A DNA stretch of 64,000 nt from Kineosporia mesophila (GTDB lineage: Bacteria; Actinomycetota; Actinomycetes; Actinomycetales; Kineosporiaceae). Both the position numbers and the translations under genes were made by a program. The DNA lies in assembly GCF_021129235.1 (NCBI RefSeq), contig NZ_JAJOMA010000016.1:124001-188000 (forward strand). Reading direction: 5' to 3'. Positions 8,210 to 16,873 of the stretch are shown piece by piece (position 1 is the first letter of the stretch; every line of letters begins with the position of its first letter). Under the pieces are notes generated by a model. It was not told where the DNA came from. It saw only the letters and a program-made list of their open reading frames with translations, and ran no database searches.

Positions 8210-8788
8210 TCAGGAGCGGGCGGTGACGCTGAAGAAGCTCATCGACTCGGTGTCGATGTCGGCGATCCGCAGCTTGCGCTTGTCGGCCTTGAGGTAGCCC
8301 CACTTGCCGGCGATCGCGAACTTCTTGCCGTTCTTCTCGAAGCTGAACAGCTGGTTGGTCTTCTTCTTGTTGCAGACCGCGATGCTCAGCTTGCCACTGA
8401 ACTTCTGCTGCAGGCAGTAGGAGTTGATCTCCTCGCTGTCGTTCAGGCTCATGATCTGGTACTTGGAGCCGACCTTCTTCAGCAGCATCGACGTGCCGTC
8501 GGTGGAAAGACCGTTCGACGCAGTCGGCTTGGAGCGGTAGAGGTCGGCCGCACCGGTGCTGCGCACGGTCACGATGCGGTTCTTGCCCTTCAGCTTCGAG
8601 GCCTTGATCAGCACCGCCTCGCCGGTGATCGGCTTCTTCGTCGCCGCCACCGAAATGGTTGACCCGTCGGACTTCTCAGCGGCCTGGGCGGTACCGGCCG
8701 TGGCCAGCCAGAGTCCGGCAGCGACGCCCGGCACAGCGGCGATCGCGGTGACGGTCTTCGCACGGTGGGAGATTCGCGCCGAGAACAT
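8210..8788 (-). CDS. Secreted protein of unknown function
   Basis: 192 residues from ATG at 8788, which has an ideal AGGAGG four bases further upstream. A classical signal peptide (about residues 1-36: basic start, then a hydrophobic core and an AxA-type site near GTAQA) predicts export. The mature part is Lys-rich with many short beta-strand-like repeats (KSKPTASNG, VGSKYQIMSLND, GKKFAIAGKWGYLKAD). It has two Cys residues that could form one disulfide. The pattern is reminiscent of beta-trefoil or lectin-like folds, but I do not recognise the family. Its stop codon is 3 bases from that of the convergent SRPBCC gene. Confidence 0.75.
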   Translation of the reverse strand: MFSARISHRAKTVTAIAAVPGVAAGLWLATAGTAQAAEKSDGSTISVAATKKPITGEAVLIKASKLKGKNRIVTVRSTGAADLYRSKPTASNGLSTDGTSMLLKKVGSKYQIMSLNDSEEINSYCLQQKFSGKLSIAVCNKKKTNQLFSFEKNGKKFAIAGKWGYLKADKRKLRIADIDTESMSFFSVTARS

Positions 8789-8913
8789 TATTCCTCCTGA
8801 TGGTGGCCGGTCGCCCGGGTGGCACCGGGCGACTCTCACGTGATGCTCACGCTTGGGTCATCAGGTTGGATGCAGGCCCGTCCCAGAAAGTTCGGAGCCT
8901 TCTCAGATTTTTT

Positions 8914-11900
8914 CTACTCCCAGTGCGGCGGACGATCCCGCTGGAGCTCGTCGTCACGACTGCTGCGCTCGTCACGGTCGCCCCATCCCTCGTCCCGGTC
9001 GTCGTCGGAGCGGTCGGGGAATGCCGGTTCTTCGTCTTCAGGTCCCACGTCGTCAGACGATACCGGCTCCGGCGCCGGGACCCCCAGCACGGAGGACGGC
9101 ACCACCCCGGTGACCGGGACGGACACCCCCGCGGCGACAACGACGTCCTCCATCACCGGGGCCTGCGGAGTGAAGCCGGGCGACCACTCGTACACCTCGG
9201 GAGGCAACGGCCGGGTCATGGCGGCCTCCCAGACCTGCCGCACGCGGGCGACCTCGCCGTCGGGGTCGGCGGAGAGGTCCATGGCGGAGATCCGGTGGTA
9301 CGCCCACCCCGCCCTCTCCCAGCGGGCGGGACGGTGCCGCTCCCGCTCCCGGGTGTTGCGGGAGGCGAAGGCCGGGCCGTCCAGATCGACGGCCACGAGC
9401 ATGCGGCCGGGCACGCGCGGGTCGGCCACGGCGATGTCGACCGGCCAGGCCCCGTCCCCGACCCGGAGCCGCACCGGCAGCCCGGCGGCGTTGAGACGGT
9501 CACTCAGGTCGACGGCGAGCGCGTCGGAGGTCTTCGGCATGCGCCCGGTGCTGCCCGTGCCCCGACCGCCGGCGGCCAGCAGCACGTCGCGCAGCAGCCG
9601 GGCCCCGGCGGTGCGCAGCCGGTCGACCAGCAGGTCGTCGGCGGTGAAGCAGCAGACCACGGTGGTGCGGTGGCGCGACCGGCTGACGGCGGTGGTGAGC
9701 GCGGCCGCGCCCTTGTCGCCGTCGAGCACACCGAAGCGGTGCAGCACCCGGCCGTGCGGGGTGCGGGCCAGGCCGATGGAGACGATGGCGGCGTCCCGCT
9801 CGATGCCGAGCAGACGCTGGACCGGGCGGATGGTGAACGGCTCGGCCAGCCCGGCGCGGCGCTGTCCGCTGAGCCACTGGGCCAGGTCCCACCGCTCGGG
9901 CAGGCTGATGCGCAGGGCCTCCTCGATGCGCTCGGCGTGCCGCTCGCTCAGGGTGATGACGATGAGCGACTGGTCGGGGTGCTGCTGGGCGTGCCGCTCG
10001 ACCAGGTCGATGACGCGGGCGACCTCACCGTCGGCGCTGACCGGGAGTTCCTCGCCCGGCGGGGGGATGGCGATGCCGTCGGTGACGGCCTCCAGGTAGA
10101 GGGGCGCGTGGACGCCGGTGCCCGGGGTCTGCTGCCAGCCCTCGGGGTAGCGGGGGGCGAGTGGGAGGAGCACGCGGCCGTCGATGCTGCGGTGGTCGCG
10201 GTCGAGGCGGCACACCTGGGCGAACGGCGCGAGCGCCTCGACGACGGACCGGCTGCCGTCGGGCGGGGCGAGGCGGCGGCGGTCGCCGGCGACGATCACC
10301 TGGCCGCCCCGGGCCAGGGCCGCGACGACCTCGGGCAGGCCGATGTGGCCGGCGTCGTCCACCACCACGGTGTCGACGACCGGGGTGACGTCCGGGTCGG
10401 CGGGGGCGAGGCAGGCGGCGACGGTGTCGGGGCTCATCACCCAGACCGGGGTGAGGGCGGAGAGCACGTCACCGCAGCGGCGCACCAGGTCGGACAGGCG
10501 CGGGCGGGAGTCGTCGCGGGTCAGCCAGGTGCGCAGGGTGCGCATCTGCTCGGGCTGGGCGGTGACGACCTTCGCGGCGCGGTGCGTGACGGCGGTGCGC
10601 ACGAGCGCGGAACCGGCCTGGATGCGGGCCTGTTCGGCGGTGCGCAGATCTTCGGCGGCGGCGCGCAGGGCGTCCGGGTCATGGTCGGCCAGGCGCCGGT
10701 CCGAGCGCACGATGCTCGACCGCACGGACGACCACCAGGTCAGGTCGAACTCGCCGTCGATGTCCGCCGGCCCGACCCGGCGCTCGCGCAGGTCGTCGAC
10801 GAGATCCCCGAGCCCGGCGTCGCGCAGGGCCTGCACCAGGCGGGCGCGGCGGGGCTGGCCGAGGATGCCCTGGGTGTCGCCGGACAGGTCGGCGACGTGT
10901 TTCTCCAGGTCGTCCAGCGGCATCGAGCGCAGTTCGGGCGTGGGCGTGTCGGCGAAGGTCCCGGCCAGCACGGCGATCGCGCCCATGGCCGAGGAGACCG
11001 TGGTGGCGGCCTCGGTGAGCCCGACGACGACACCCGGCGGGGACGGCACGAGGGCGTGCTCCTGCCAGCGGTGGCGCAGGTCCTGGGCCGTGCGCAGCAC
11101 CTGGTGCAGGTCACCGACGTGCACCCCGGGGCGCACCAGGGCCTGGGCCTGACGCCGCAGACGGCGCCGTTCCACCCGCCCGGGGCCGCTGCCGTCGCTC
11201 GGCCGCTCACCCCGCGGGGCGACGGCCACGGCCAGCTCGGCCAGCGGGGCTTCGAACAGCTGCGGCAGCATCGAGTCGACCACGGTGCGCACGCCCAGCA
11301 GCAGGTTGATCAGCGGCAGCCACTCCTGCGCGGAGGTCGCGGGCCGCAGCCCGGCGGCGGCCGTCACGCCGTCCATCGCGATCCGGGTACGGCGCAGGCC
11401 GGCCCGCAGCACGAGCGCGGCCTCCAGCGCCTTACGGGCGTCCTCGTTGGTCGTGACCTGGGCGTCGTACCACTGGGTGTCGTCGCGGCTCAGGGTGAAG
11501 GCACCGGCGGCGGCCGCGGCGTGCAGATGGGCACGCACCCGTTCCCGGGTGATGCCGTCGAGACCGCGCAGCACCTCGTCCCCGAGCCGGACCCGGCCCG
11601 CGGGGGCGCCCGTGCGCGCGGTCAGGTCGGCCAGGGCCACCATCGCGTCGTAGGCACTGACACCCCAGGGCTGGCGCACCTCGTGCAGCGCGATCACGTC
11701 GCCGTCGAGCAGTGCCCGGGCCCGGCGGACGGTGCGGGCCGACTCGTCGTCCAGCGCGGCCTTGCCGACCGGGGGCAGCTCGCCCGAGGTACCCCCGGTC
11801 GCGGCGGCCAGGGCGGCGGTGAGGGTGTCGGTCAGCGCGGCGGTGCGGGTGGCGGGCCGGCCCCCGGGAGAGTCGCGCAGGTCGAGCACGAGATCGCCGA

Positions 11901-13179
11901 TACCCGCGTCGTACAGCCGGCTGAGCAGGGTCTCGGTGCTGGCGCGGCGGGGGCTCAGCACGAGCACGCGACGGCCCGCGGCCACCAGCCCGGCGATCGT
12001 GGCGGCCAGCGTGTGGGTGGCACCGGCCCCGGGCGGGCCCTCGATCACCAGGTGCTCGCCCCGCAGCGCGGTCGCGACGGCGTCGTTCTGGGCCGGGTCG
12101 CAGTCGAGCACCAGCAGCTCGTCCGCGGGGTCGGCCTCGGCCGGAGGGCTCACCGGCCGGGCCCCGCGCGGGCCGAGCCGGCCCACCACGGCCAGGCGTC
12201 GCGACTCGGGTTCGCCGAGCGCGGGCTTCTGCTGCGGGATCCCACCGGCTCCCAGGGTGCCGGCCGAGGTGCTTGAGGACGAGGTGCTTGAGGACGAGGT
12301 GCTTGAGGACGAGGCGGAGCCCCCGGCGCTGCCGGCGGCGGTCGCGGGGGTGTCCGGCAGCCGCACCACGAGCGGCGCGGTCGACGCGGCCACCGCGCTG
12401 AGCAGTTCGTTGGCGGCGATCGCGGGAACCGCCGCGTCGAGGTCGGCCAGCACCGCGCCGGAACCGGCGGCGAACGTGGCCAGCACCAGGCTGCGCTCGA
12501 TGGTGAAGTCGCGCAGCCCGCCGCAGTGTTCCTCGAGCCAGGCGTAGACCGGCCGCGGGTCGAAACCCTTCTCGCCGTGCGCGAGGGCGGCCAGCTCGTT
12601 GCCGTCGGCCTCGATGCCGTAGTCGTCGTTGAGCAGGCGCACCAGCTCGGGGTTGATCAGGACCGTGCCGTCCAGGTCCAGGTCGAAGTCGCTCTCGCCG
12701 CCCCGCGGGCGGATCGAGCAGCCGCGCAGCACCACCGGGGCGTTCACCGGTTCGGACGCGCCGGCGGGCCGCCAGGTGGCCACCCCGATCGACAGGCAGC
12801 AGGCCTGCACGCCGCGCTGGGCCGAGAGCACGATCGCCGCCCGGCGGATCATCCGGACCTGGTTCCACGCCACGTCGTGGGCGTCGGGTTCCCGGAACAG
12901 GCTGGACAGCCGGGTCGGCCGGCCGGCGAAGAGCTGCGCCAGGCCGGAGGGGTGCGCGTGGGTGAGTTCCAGCCAGGAGTCGCGAGCCTGCGGGCCGGTG
13001 GTGAGAAGTGTGTCAGGCAGACCGGATCCGGCCAGGGCCCGGCGCCAGGCGTCGACCGCGGCCGCGATCCGTTCGAGGTCGACGCCGGGAGCGCCCGTCG
13101 AAGACTCCGCCGGGCGCTCGACACGGGGCGTCAGGGACCGCTGGGTCAGCGGCCCCGCGGCGGACTGCTCGGGCACCAC
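8914..13179 (-). CDS. Large superfamily-1 helicase-like AAA protein with C-terminal restriction-endonuclease-fold domain
   Basis: 1,421 residues. An N-terminal region of about 300 residues is followed by a Ser/Thr linker. The ATPase part then has a Walker A-like GPPGAGATHT (about 381-390), in which the invariant Lys is replaced by Ala387. Later come VVVDDAGHI (motif II, about 938-946), GDRRRLAP (motif III) and TTAVSRSRHRTT (motif VI). The arrangement is that of UPF1/DUF4011-type SF1 proteins. A C-terminal VSR-like nuclease domain (MTES_1575 type, about 1210-1310) shows VAVDLDGPAF and RERERHRPARWERAGW. The last 80 residues are acidic and low-complexity. Known relatives are DNA-processing enzymes, some in defence loci; no partner gene is adjacent here. 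Whether it hydrolyses ATP is doubtful without the Lys. Confidence 0.85.
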   Translation of the reverse strand: MVPEQSAAGPLTQRSLTPRVERPAESSTGAPGVDLERIAAAVDAWRRALAGSGLPDTLLTTGPQARDSWLELTHAHPSGLAQLFAGRPTRLSSLFREPDAHDVAWNQVRMIRRAAIVLSAQRGVQACCLSIGVATWRPAGASEPVNAPVVLRGCSIRPRGGESDFDLDLDGTVLINPELVRLLNDDYGIEADGNELAALAHGEKGFDPRPVYAWLEEHCGGLRDFTIERSLVLATFAAGSGAVLADLDAAVPAIAANELLSAVAASTAPLVVRLPDTPATAAGSAGGSASSSSTSSSSTSSSSTSAGTLGAGGIPQQKPALGEPESRRLAVVGRLGPRGARPVSPPAEADPADELLVLDCDPAQNDAVATALRGEHLVIEGPPGAGATHTLAATIAGLVAAGRRVLVLSPRRASTETLLSRLYDAGIGDLVLDLRDSPGGRPATRTAALTDTLTAALAAATGGTSGELPPVGKAALDDESARTVRRARALLDGDVIALHEVRQPWGVSAYDAMVALADLTARTGAPAGRVRLGDEVLRGLDGITRERVRAHLHAAAAAGAFTLSRDDTQWYDAQVTTNEDARKALEAALVLRAGLRRTRIAMDGVTAAAGLRPATSAQEWLPLINLLLGVRTVVDSMLPQLFEAPLAELAVAVAPRGERPSDGSGPGRVERRRLRRQAQALVRPGVHVGDLHQVLRTAQDLRHRWQEHALVPSPPGVVVGLTEAATTVSSAMGAIAVLAGTFADTPTPELRSMPLDDLEKHVADLSGDTQGILGQPRRARLVQALRDAGLGDLVDDLRERRVGPADIDGEFDLTWWSSVRSSIVRSDRRLADHDPDALRAAAEDLRTAEQARIQAGSALVRTAVTHRAAKVVTAQPEQMRTLRTWLTRDDSRPRLSDLVRRCGDVLSALTPVWVMSPDTVAACLAPADPDVTPVVDTVVVDDAGHIGLPEVVAALARGGQVIVAGDRRRLAPPDGSRSVVEALAPFAQVCRLDRDHRSIDGRVLLPLAPRYPEGWQQTPGTGVHAPLYLEAVTDGIAIPPPGEELPVSADGEVARVIDLVERHAQQHPDQSLIVITLSERHAERIEEALRISLPERWDLAQWLSGQRRAGLAEPFTIRPVQRLLGIERDAAIVSIGLARTPHGRVLHRFGVLDGDKGAAALTTAVSRSRHRTTVVCCFTADDLLVDRLRTAGARLLRDVLLAAGGRGTGSTGRMPKTSDALAVDLSDRLNAAGLPVRLRVGDGAWPVDIAVADPRVPGRMLVAVDLDGPAFASRNTRERERHRPARWERAGWAYHRISAMDLSADPDGEVARVRQVWEAAMTRPLPPEVYEWSPGFTPQAPVMEDVVVAAGVSVPVTGVVPSSVLGVPAPEPVSSDDVGPEDEEPAFPDRSDDDRDEGWGDRDERSSRDDELQRDRPPHWE
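12266..12313. repeat. 15-bp in-frame tandem repeat (3 copies) inside the helicase-like gene
   Basis: The unit GAGGTGCTTGAGGAC is repeated three times without error (12266-12280, 12281-12295, 12296-12310). On the coding strand it encodes a run of five-residue Ser-Ser-Ser-Ser-Thr-type units forming a flexible linker before the ATPase domain. Since 15 is a multiple of three, copy-number change would alter linker length without breaking the frame. Confidence 0.9.
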
Positions 13180-13417
13180 CCAACGCTAGCCCGCACTGAG
13201 CGGTGGACCCGGAAAGCGCTCTCGGCGCGCCGGAAGCACGCTCGTGCCGGTGCCCGCTCGGACGAGCGCCCCGACCCACCGGACGGACGAGTAACAAGCC
13301 TGGTGGGAAGGCGTTTCCGGGCTCCGGAGGCGGAAATTCGGTGTGACCGGTCTGACACTCGAACGTGGGTCAGCCGAAACGGGTCGGATGACCGCAGCCG
13401 GGCGCAGATGGGATCTT

Positions 13418-13957
13418 CTAAGCAGCCAGGAGCATCGCCAGGACCGCGGTGTCGGGGTCTTGCGTCGGATCGACGCCCACCATGCTCACCAGCCGGGTGA
13501 TGGTGCCGTCCCGCTCGGCCTCCACCCAGGAGGCCCGGTGTTCCAGGCCGAGGTGCGGAACCCCCGGCAGCAGAACGCAGCCCGACGCCGCCCCGGTGGC
13601 CTCGGGGATCGAGGGCCGGCTCTCCGAGGGCGGGTGCAGGAGCAGCAGCGCGGGCGGTGTGTGCCGCCCGAACTGACCGGGCCCCGGAGCCCCGTCACCG
13701 AGCACCGGGCCCGCCGACGTCACCAGGCCGACAGCTCCCGGCAGCGGGCCCTCCGGAGTTTCCTCGACCGCCCGGAACACCGTGGTGGTCGGAACCAGAC
13801 CGGGCACGGCGGCCAGCCGCACCGCCAGCAGGAGGAACTGCGCCCACTCCCGGGTGGACGAGGGCCAGCGGCCACTCACGACGAACCCGCTCAGCAGGTC
13901 GTCGCCGCCCTGATAAGGGGCGATCTCGACGTTCAGAGGGTTCAGAGAATCGGACAT
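13418..13957 (-). CDS. Conserved-looking protein of unknown function
   Basis: 179 residues from ATG at 13957, preceded by GGAGGGAG. It is acidic and has no signal peptide or clear membrane helix. It begins MSDSLNPLNVEI, has a central FLLLAVRLAAVPG helix and a Pro/Gly-rich middle, and ends VLAMLLAA. Codon use fits a real gene. I do not recognise a family. It lies between the helicase-like gene and the Nudix gene, all on the same strand, with gaps of 143 and 238 bases, so it may be a single transcription unit. Confidence 0.65.
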   Translation of the reverse strand: MSDSLNPLNVEIAPYQGGDDLLSGFVVSGRWPSSTREWAQFLLLAVRLAAVPGLVPTTTVFRAVEETPEGPLPGAVGLVTSAGPVLGDGAPGPGQFGRHTPPALLLLHPPSESRPSIPEATGAASGCVLLPGVPHLGLEHRASWVEAERDGTITRLVSMVGVDPTQDPDTAVLAMLLAA

Positions 13958-14100
13958 GCCAGCTCCCTCCACCGGGGGTCGCCGGACGGCATCAGGGACC
14001 CGAACAGGCCGATCTGCCGACGCGGCGCCCCATCGCACGTGATCACACGGTGCGGCACCAAGGCGCTGGCAGACAAGACCCCCCGAGTGCCAGCCAGGCT

Positions 14101-14577
14101 CTAGTCGAACTGAGTTCGACCCGTTTCGGCGTAGAGACGCGCCTGCCCCAGGCCCCGGCCCACCCCGGGAGACAGAGGTTCGGGCAGGTCAGAGGGGTCG
14201 AACCAGCCGACGGCGACCGATTCCTCGTCACCCACGACGGCCTGGCCGCCGATCGGGCGGCAGTCGAAGAAATGATCGACGAAGACCGTGCGGTCACCGT
14301 TCGGGAAGGTGACCGGGGCCGTGGTGTGGATCGCGATCAGGCCGGTGACCTCGATCTTCACACCCGTCTCCTCCAGCACCTCGCGGGTGCAGGTGAGGGA
14401 CATCGGCTCCCCCGGCTCGGAGATCCCGCTCGGCAACGACCAGAGCAGGTTGTCCGACCGCTGCCCGAGCAGGATGCGCCCGGCCTCGTCCCGCACCAGA
14501 GCGGTCACACCCGGCAGCCAGAGCTCGTCGGTGCCGATCTTCTCCCGCAGCTTGAGAATGAACTCAGGGGTCGCCAT
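14101..14577 (-). CDS. Nudix hydrolase
   Basis: 158 residues with a full Nudix box near residues 51-73: GISEPGE, seven residues, then REVLEETGV. This is the metal-binding loop-helix-loop that hydrolyses nucleoside diphosphates linked to another group. The flanking strands (LPGVTALVRDEAGRILLGQR and TTAPVTFPNGDRTVFVDHFF) fit the MutT-like fold. Substrate cannot be told from sequence. The 14-base gap to the upstream DUF305 gene on the same strand suggests read-through from that operon. Confidence 0.92.
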   Translation of the reverse strand: MATPEFILKLREKIGTDELWLPGVTALVRDEAGRILLGQRSDNLLWSLPSGISEPGEPMSLTCTREVLEETGVKIEVTGLIAIHTTAPVTFPNGDRTVFVDHFFDCRPIGGQAVVGDEESVAVGWFDPSDLPEPLSPGVGRGLGQARLYAETGRTQFD

Positions 14578-14591
14578 GCGCCGAACGGTAC

Positions 14592-15356
14592 CTAAGGCGT
14601 GGCCCCCCGTTCACTGAGCATGTTCTGCATCAGCGTGATCTCGGCCTGCTGACCCTTCACGATGGTCTTGCAGAGGTTGACCACCACCGGCTCGTCGGTG
14701 AGCTTCAGCGCCGCCTGGGCCATCGTCACGCCCCCCTGATGATGCTTGATCATCAGCTGCAAAAACAGGATGTCGGCCTGCTTCGTGGGCAGCGAGCGCA
14801 GTTCGTTCACCTGCTTCTGGGTGGCCATGCCGGGCATCAGGCCGTTCTCGTCGACGTGGGTGTCGTCGGAGGCGATCCCGGACAGCTCGTGCTCGGCCTC
14901 GTGCCCCTGCATCCACTGCATCGGCTGCCCGGTGCGCCCGATCGACAGGCCCCAGAGGTTGAGCCAGCCCTGCATCTGCCCCATCTGGCTGGACTGGGTC
15001 AGCGCCATGTCGGTGGTCAGGTACCGGATGTCGTCGTCCTGGGTGCGGCGCTGCACGATCGTCGCCATGTCCACCGCCTGGGCGTGGTGGTCGATCATGT
15101 CGCGGGCCAGCCCGGCCGCCGCCGAGTTGTCGGACGGCGTGGCCGGGCCCTGCACGTACGACACCAGCAGCACCATCCCGGCCAGCAGGGCGAGCCCGGC
15201 GATCGCCATCCGCACCAAGGTGCGCCCGGTCAGCCAGGAACCGCCGGACGAGGACGGCGAGCTGTCCAGCTCGTCGTCCGTGTCCGGCTCGTCCGTCGGC
15301 TCGTCGTCCTCCAGAGCTCCGGCCTCGGCCGGACCGGGCTCTCCCGTCGTCGCCAT
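14592..15356 (-). CDS. DUF305 family membrane-anchored protein
   Basis: 254 residues: an acidic N-terminal segment, one membrane helix (about 50-69) and an exported DUF305 domain. The domain is of the ferritin-like four-helix type and shows its His/Met-rich signatures twice: ARDMIDHHAQAVDMA near the start and LMIKHHQGGVTMAQ near the end. A Met-rich segment (MGQMQGWLNLW, QPMQWMQGHEAEHE) lies between. CopM of cyanobacteria, a copper-binding protein, belongs to this family, so metal binding is plausible. It starts 6 bases after the upstream DUF3105 gene; the two form an operon. Confidence 0.88.
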   Translation of the reverse strand: MATTGEPGPAEAGALEDDEPTDEPDTDDELDSSPSSSGGSWLTGRTLVRMAIAGLALLAGMVLLVSYVQGPATPSDNSAAAGLARDMIDHHAQAVDMATIVQRRTQDDDIRYLTTDMALTQSSQMGQMQGWLNLWGLSIGRTGQPMQWMQGHEAEHELSGIASDDTHVDENGLMPGMATQKQVNELRSLPTKQADILFLQLMIKHHQGGVTMAQAALKLTDEPVVVNLCKTIVKGQQAEITLMQNMLSERGATP

Positions 15357-15362
15357 CAGGGA

Positions 15363-15998
15363 TCAGCCCGTCGGCTCGCCGACGCCACCGGTGCAGGCGG
15401 CACCCATCTCGGGGGTCTGCTTGCCCTGCTTGTACTCCTTGATGAACTTCTCGATGCGCGGGTCGTCCGCGGTGTCGACGGACAGCTGCAGACCCCACGC
15501 GGACAGCGTGATCGGGTTGGGCAGGTCCTTGTACGGCGAGAGCACCATGTAGGTCTGGTTGCCGACGATGTCTTTCAGCTCGTCGACCTGGGCCTTCGGC
15601 AGCTTCTCCTGGTAAGTGATCCAGACCGCGCCGTGCTCCATCGCGTGCACCGCGTTCTCGTTCTGCACCGGCGCGTCGTAGATGCCGCAGTTCAGCCAGA
15701 CCGGGTTGTGATCACCGCCGACGGGCGGAGTCTGGGCGTAGGTCACCGGGGTCGAGACGTGGTTCTGCGTCAGGTCCTTGTATTCCTTCAGACCGGTGAG
15801 CTTGGTGGCGGCGACCTTGGCGCTGTCGTCGCGAGCGGCCTTGATGACGGCGAAACCACCGCCGACCACCGCGATCACGATCACGAAGGCCCCTGCGGTC
15901 AGGGCGAAACGGCGCCGGCGCTCACTCGCCGCCTGTTCGGCGCGGAGCTTCGCTGCCTTGTCCGCGGTCGCCTGCCGGGATTTCCTGGCGTTGGTCAT
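15363..15998 (-). CDS. DUF3105 family membrane protein
   Basis: 211 residues: a Lys/Arg/Ala-rich cytoplasmic start, one membrane helix (about 32-52) and an extracellular DUF3105 domain. Family marks are TPPVGGDHNPVWLNCGIY and NAVHAMEHGAVWITY, with conserved His, Cys and Glu likely to bind a ligand or metal. It is first in a two-gene operon with the DUF305 gene, a pairing I know to be recurrent in actinomycetes. Function is not established. Confidence 0.88.
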   Translation of the reverse strand: MTNARKSRQATADKAAKLRAEQAASERRRRFALTAGAFVIVIAVVGGGFAVIKAARDDSAKVAATKLTGLKEYKDLTQNHVSTPVTYAQTPPVGGDHNPVWLNCGIYDAPVQNENAVHAMEHGAVWITYQEKLPKAQVDELKDIVGNQTYMVLSPYKDLPNPITLSAWGLQLSVDTADDPRIEKFIKEYKQGKQTPEMGAACTGGVGEPTG

Positions 15999-16238
15999 GA
16001 CGGTTGCGTGCCTCTCGGGGGACTGGGCGTCGACATGTTGCTGACGGTCGGCGAAGCGCCGGGGTTCCGGACTTCACACAGGAAAGCTCGCGGCAACGCT
16101 ACCGGCCCACCAGCCACGATCCAGAACAAGTTCAAGCTTCACATAGTTTTCTGTGGACGATGTGCTCGTAGATGTAACAACAGATCAGTATCGTGCGGCA
16201 CCGGTAACAGGACGTGAAAGATCGGAGCGGATCCCGGA

Positions 16239-16541
16239 ATGCAGCTGAGCCCGCACGAGCAAGAACGCTTGATGCTCTCCTACGCAGCCGATCTGGCCTG
16301 GCGGCGTAAGGACCGCGGCCTGCGGCTGAACCATCCGGAGGCCACCGCGATCATCTGCTCGTTCATCCTCGAGGGAGCCCGCGACGGGCGCCTGGTCACC
16401 GATCTGATGCAGGCCGGCCGCGAGGTCCTGACCCGGGCCGACGTGATGGACGGGGTGCCCGAGATGCTGGCCGAGGTCCAGATCGAGGCCACTTTCCCGG
16501 ACGGCACGAAGCTCGTGACCGTGCACGAGCCGATCATCTGA
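16239..16541 (+). CDS. ureA: Urease subunit gamma
   Basis: Smallest structural subunit of the nickel enzyme urease (urea to ammonia and carbamate), cytoplasmic. The 100-residue protein has the family opening [21 protein letters not shown], the central [21 protein letters not shown] and the [27 protein letters not shown] ending. It is first of the ureABC operon, with 9 bases before ureB. The 240 bases upstream contain an AT-rich stretch (about 16130-16200) that should hold the promoter. Confidence 0.97.
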   Translation: MQLSPHEQERLMLSYAADLAWRRKDRGLRLNHPEATAIICSFILEGARDGRLVTDLMQAGREVLTRADVMDGVPEMLAEVQIEATFPDGTKLVTVHEPII

Positions 16542-16550
16542 GGAGCTGAC

Positions 16551-16868
16551 GTGATCCCTGGTGAGGTCATTCCCGCCGACGGTGCGATCACCCTGAACGA
16601 GGGTGCGCCCCGCACCACCGTGCGCGTGGTGAACACCGGTGACCGGCCCGTGCAGGTCGGCTCGCACTTCCACTTCTCCTCGGCGAACCGGGCCCTGGAG
16701 TTCGACCGGGAACTCGCCCACGGCCGGCGGCTGGACATTGCCGCCGGCACCGCCGTGCGGTTCGAGCCCGGCGTCGACCGTGAGGTCACCCTCGTCCCGA
16801 TCGCGGGCTCCCGGGTCGTTCCCGGTCTGAGCCTGCCCGCCCCCGGCACCCTGGATCAGGAAGGCTGA
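16551..16868 (+). CDS. ureB: Urease subunit beta
   Basis: Second structural subunit of urease, 105 residues with a GTG start after GAGGAG. The sequence [13 protein letters not shown], the [20 protein letters not shown] block and the [10 protein letters not shown] turn are all standard for UreB. It assembles with UreA and UreC into the alpha-beta-gamma trimers of the holoenzyme. It lies 9 bases after ureA and 5 before ureC. Confidence 0.97.
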   Translation: MIPGEVIPADGAITLNEGAPRTTVRVVNTGDRPVQVGSHFHFSSANRALEFDRELAHGRRLDIAAGTAVRFEPGVDREVTLVPIAGSRVVPGLSLPAPGTLDQEG

Positions 16869-16873
16869 ACAGC

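Noticed and set aside
8800-12276. A 1,158-codon plus-strand frame opposite the helicase-like gene
   Set aside because: Antisense shadow of high-GC coding DNA: composition is low-complexity Gly/Arg/Gln/His and no domain is seen.
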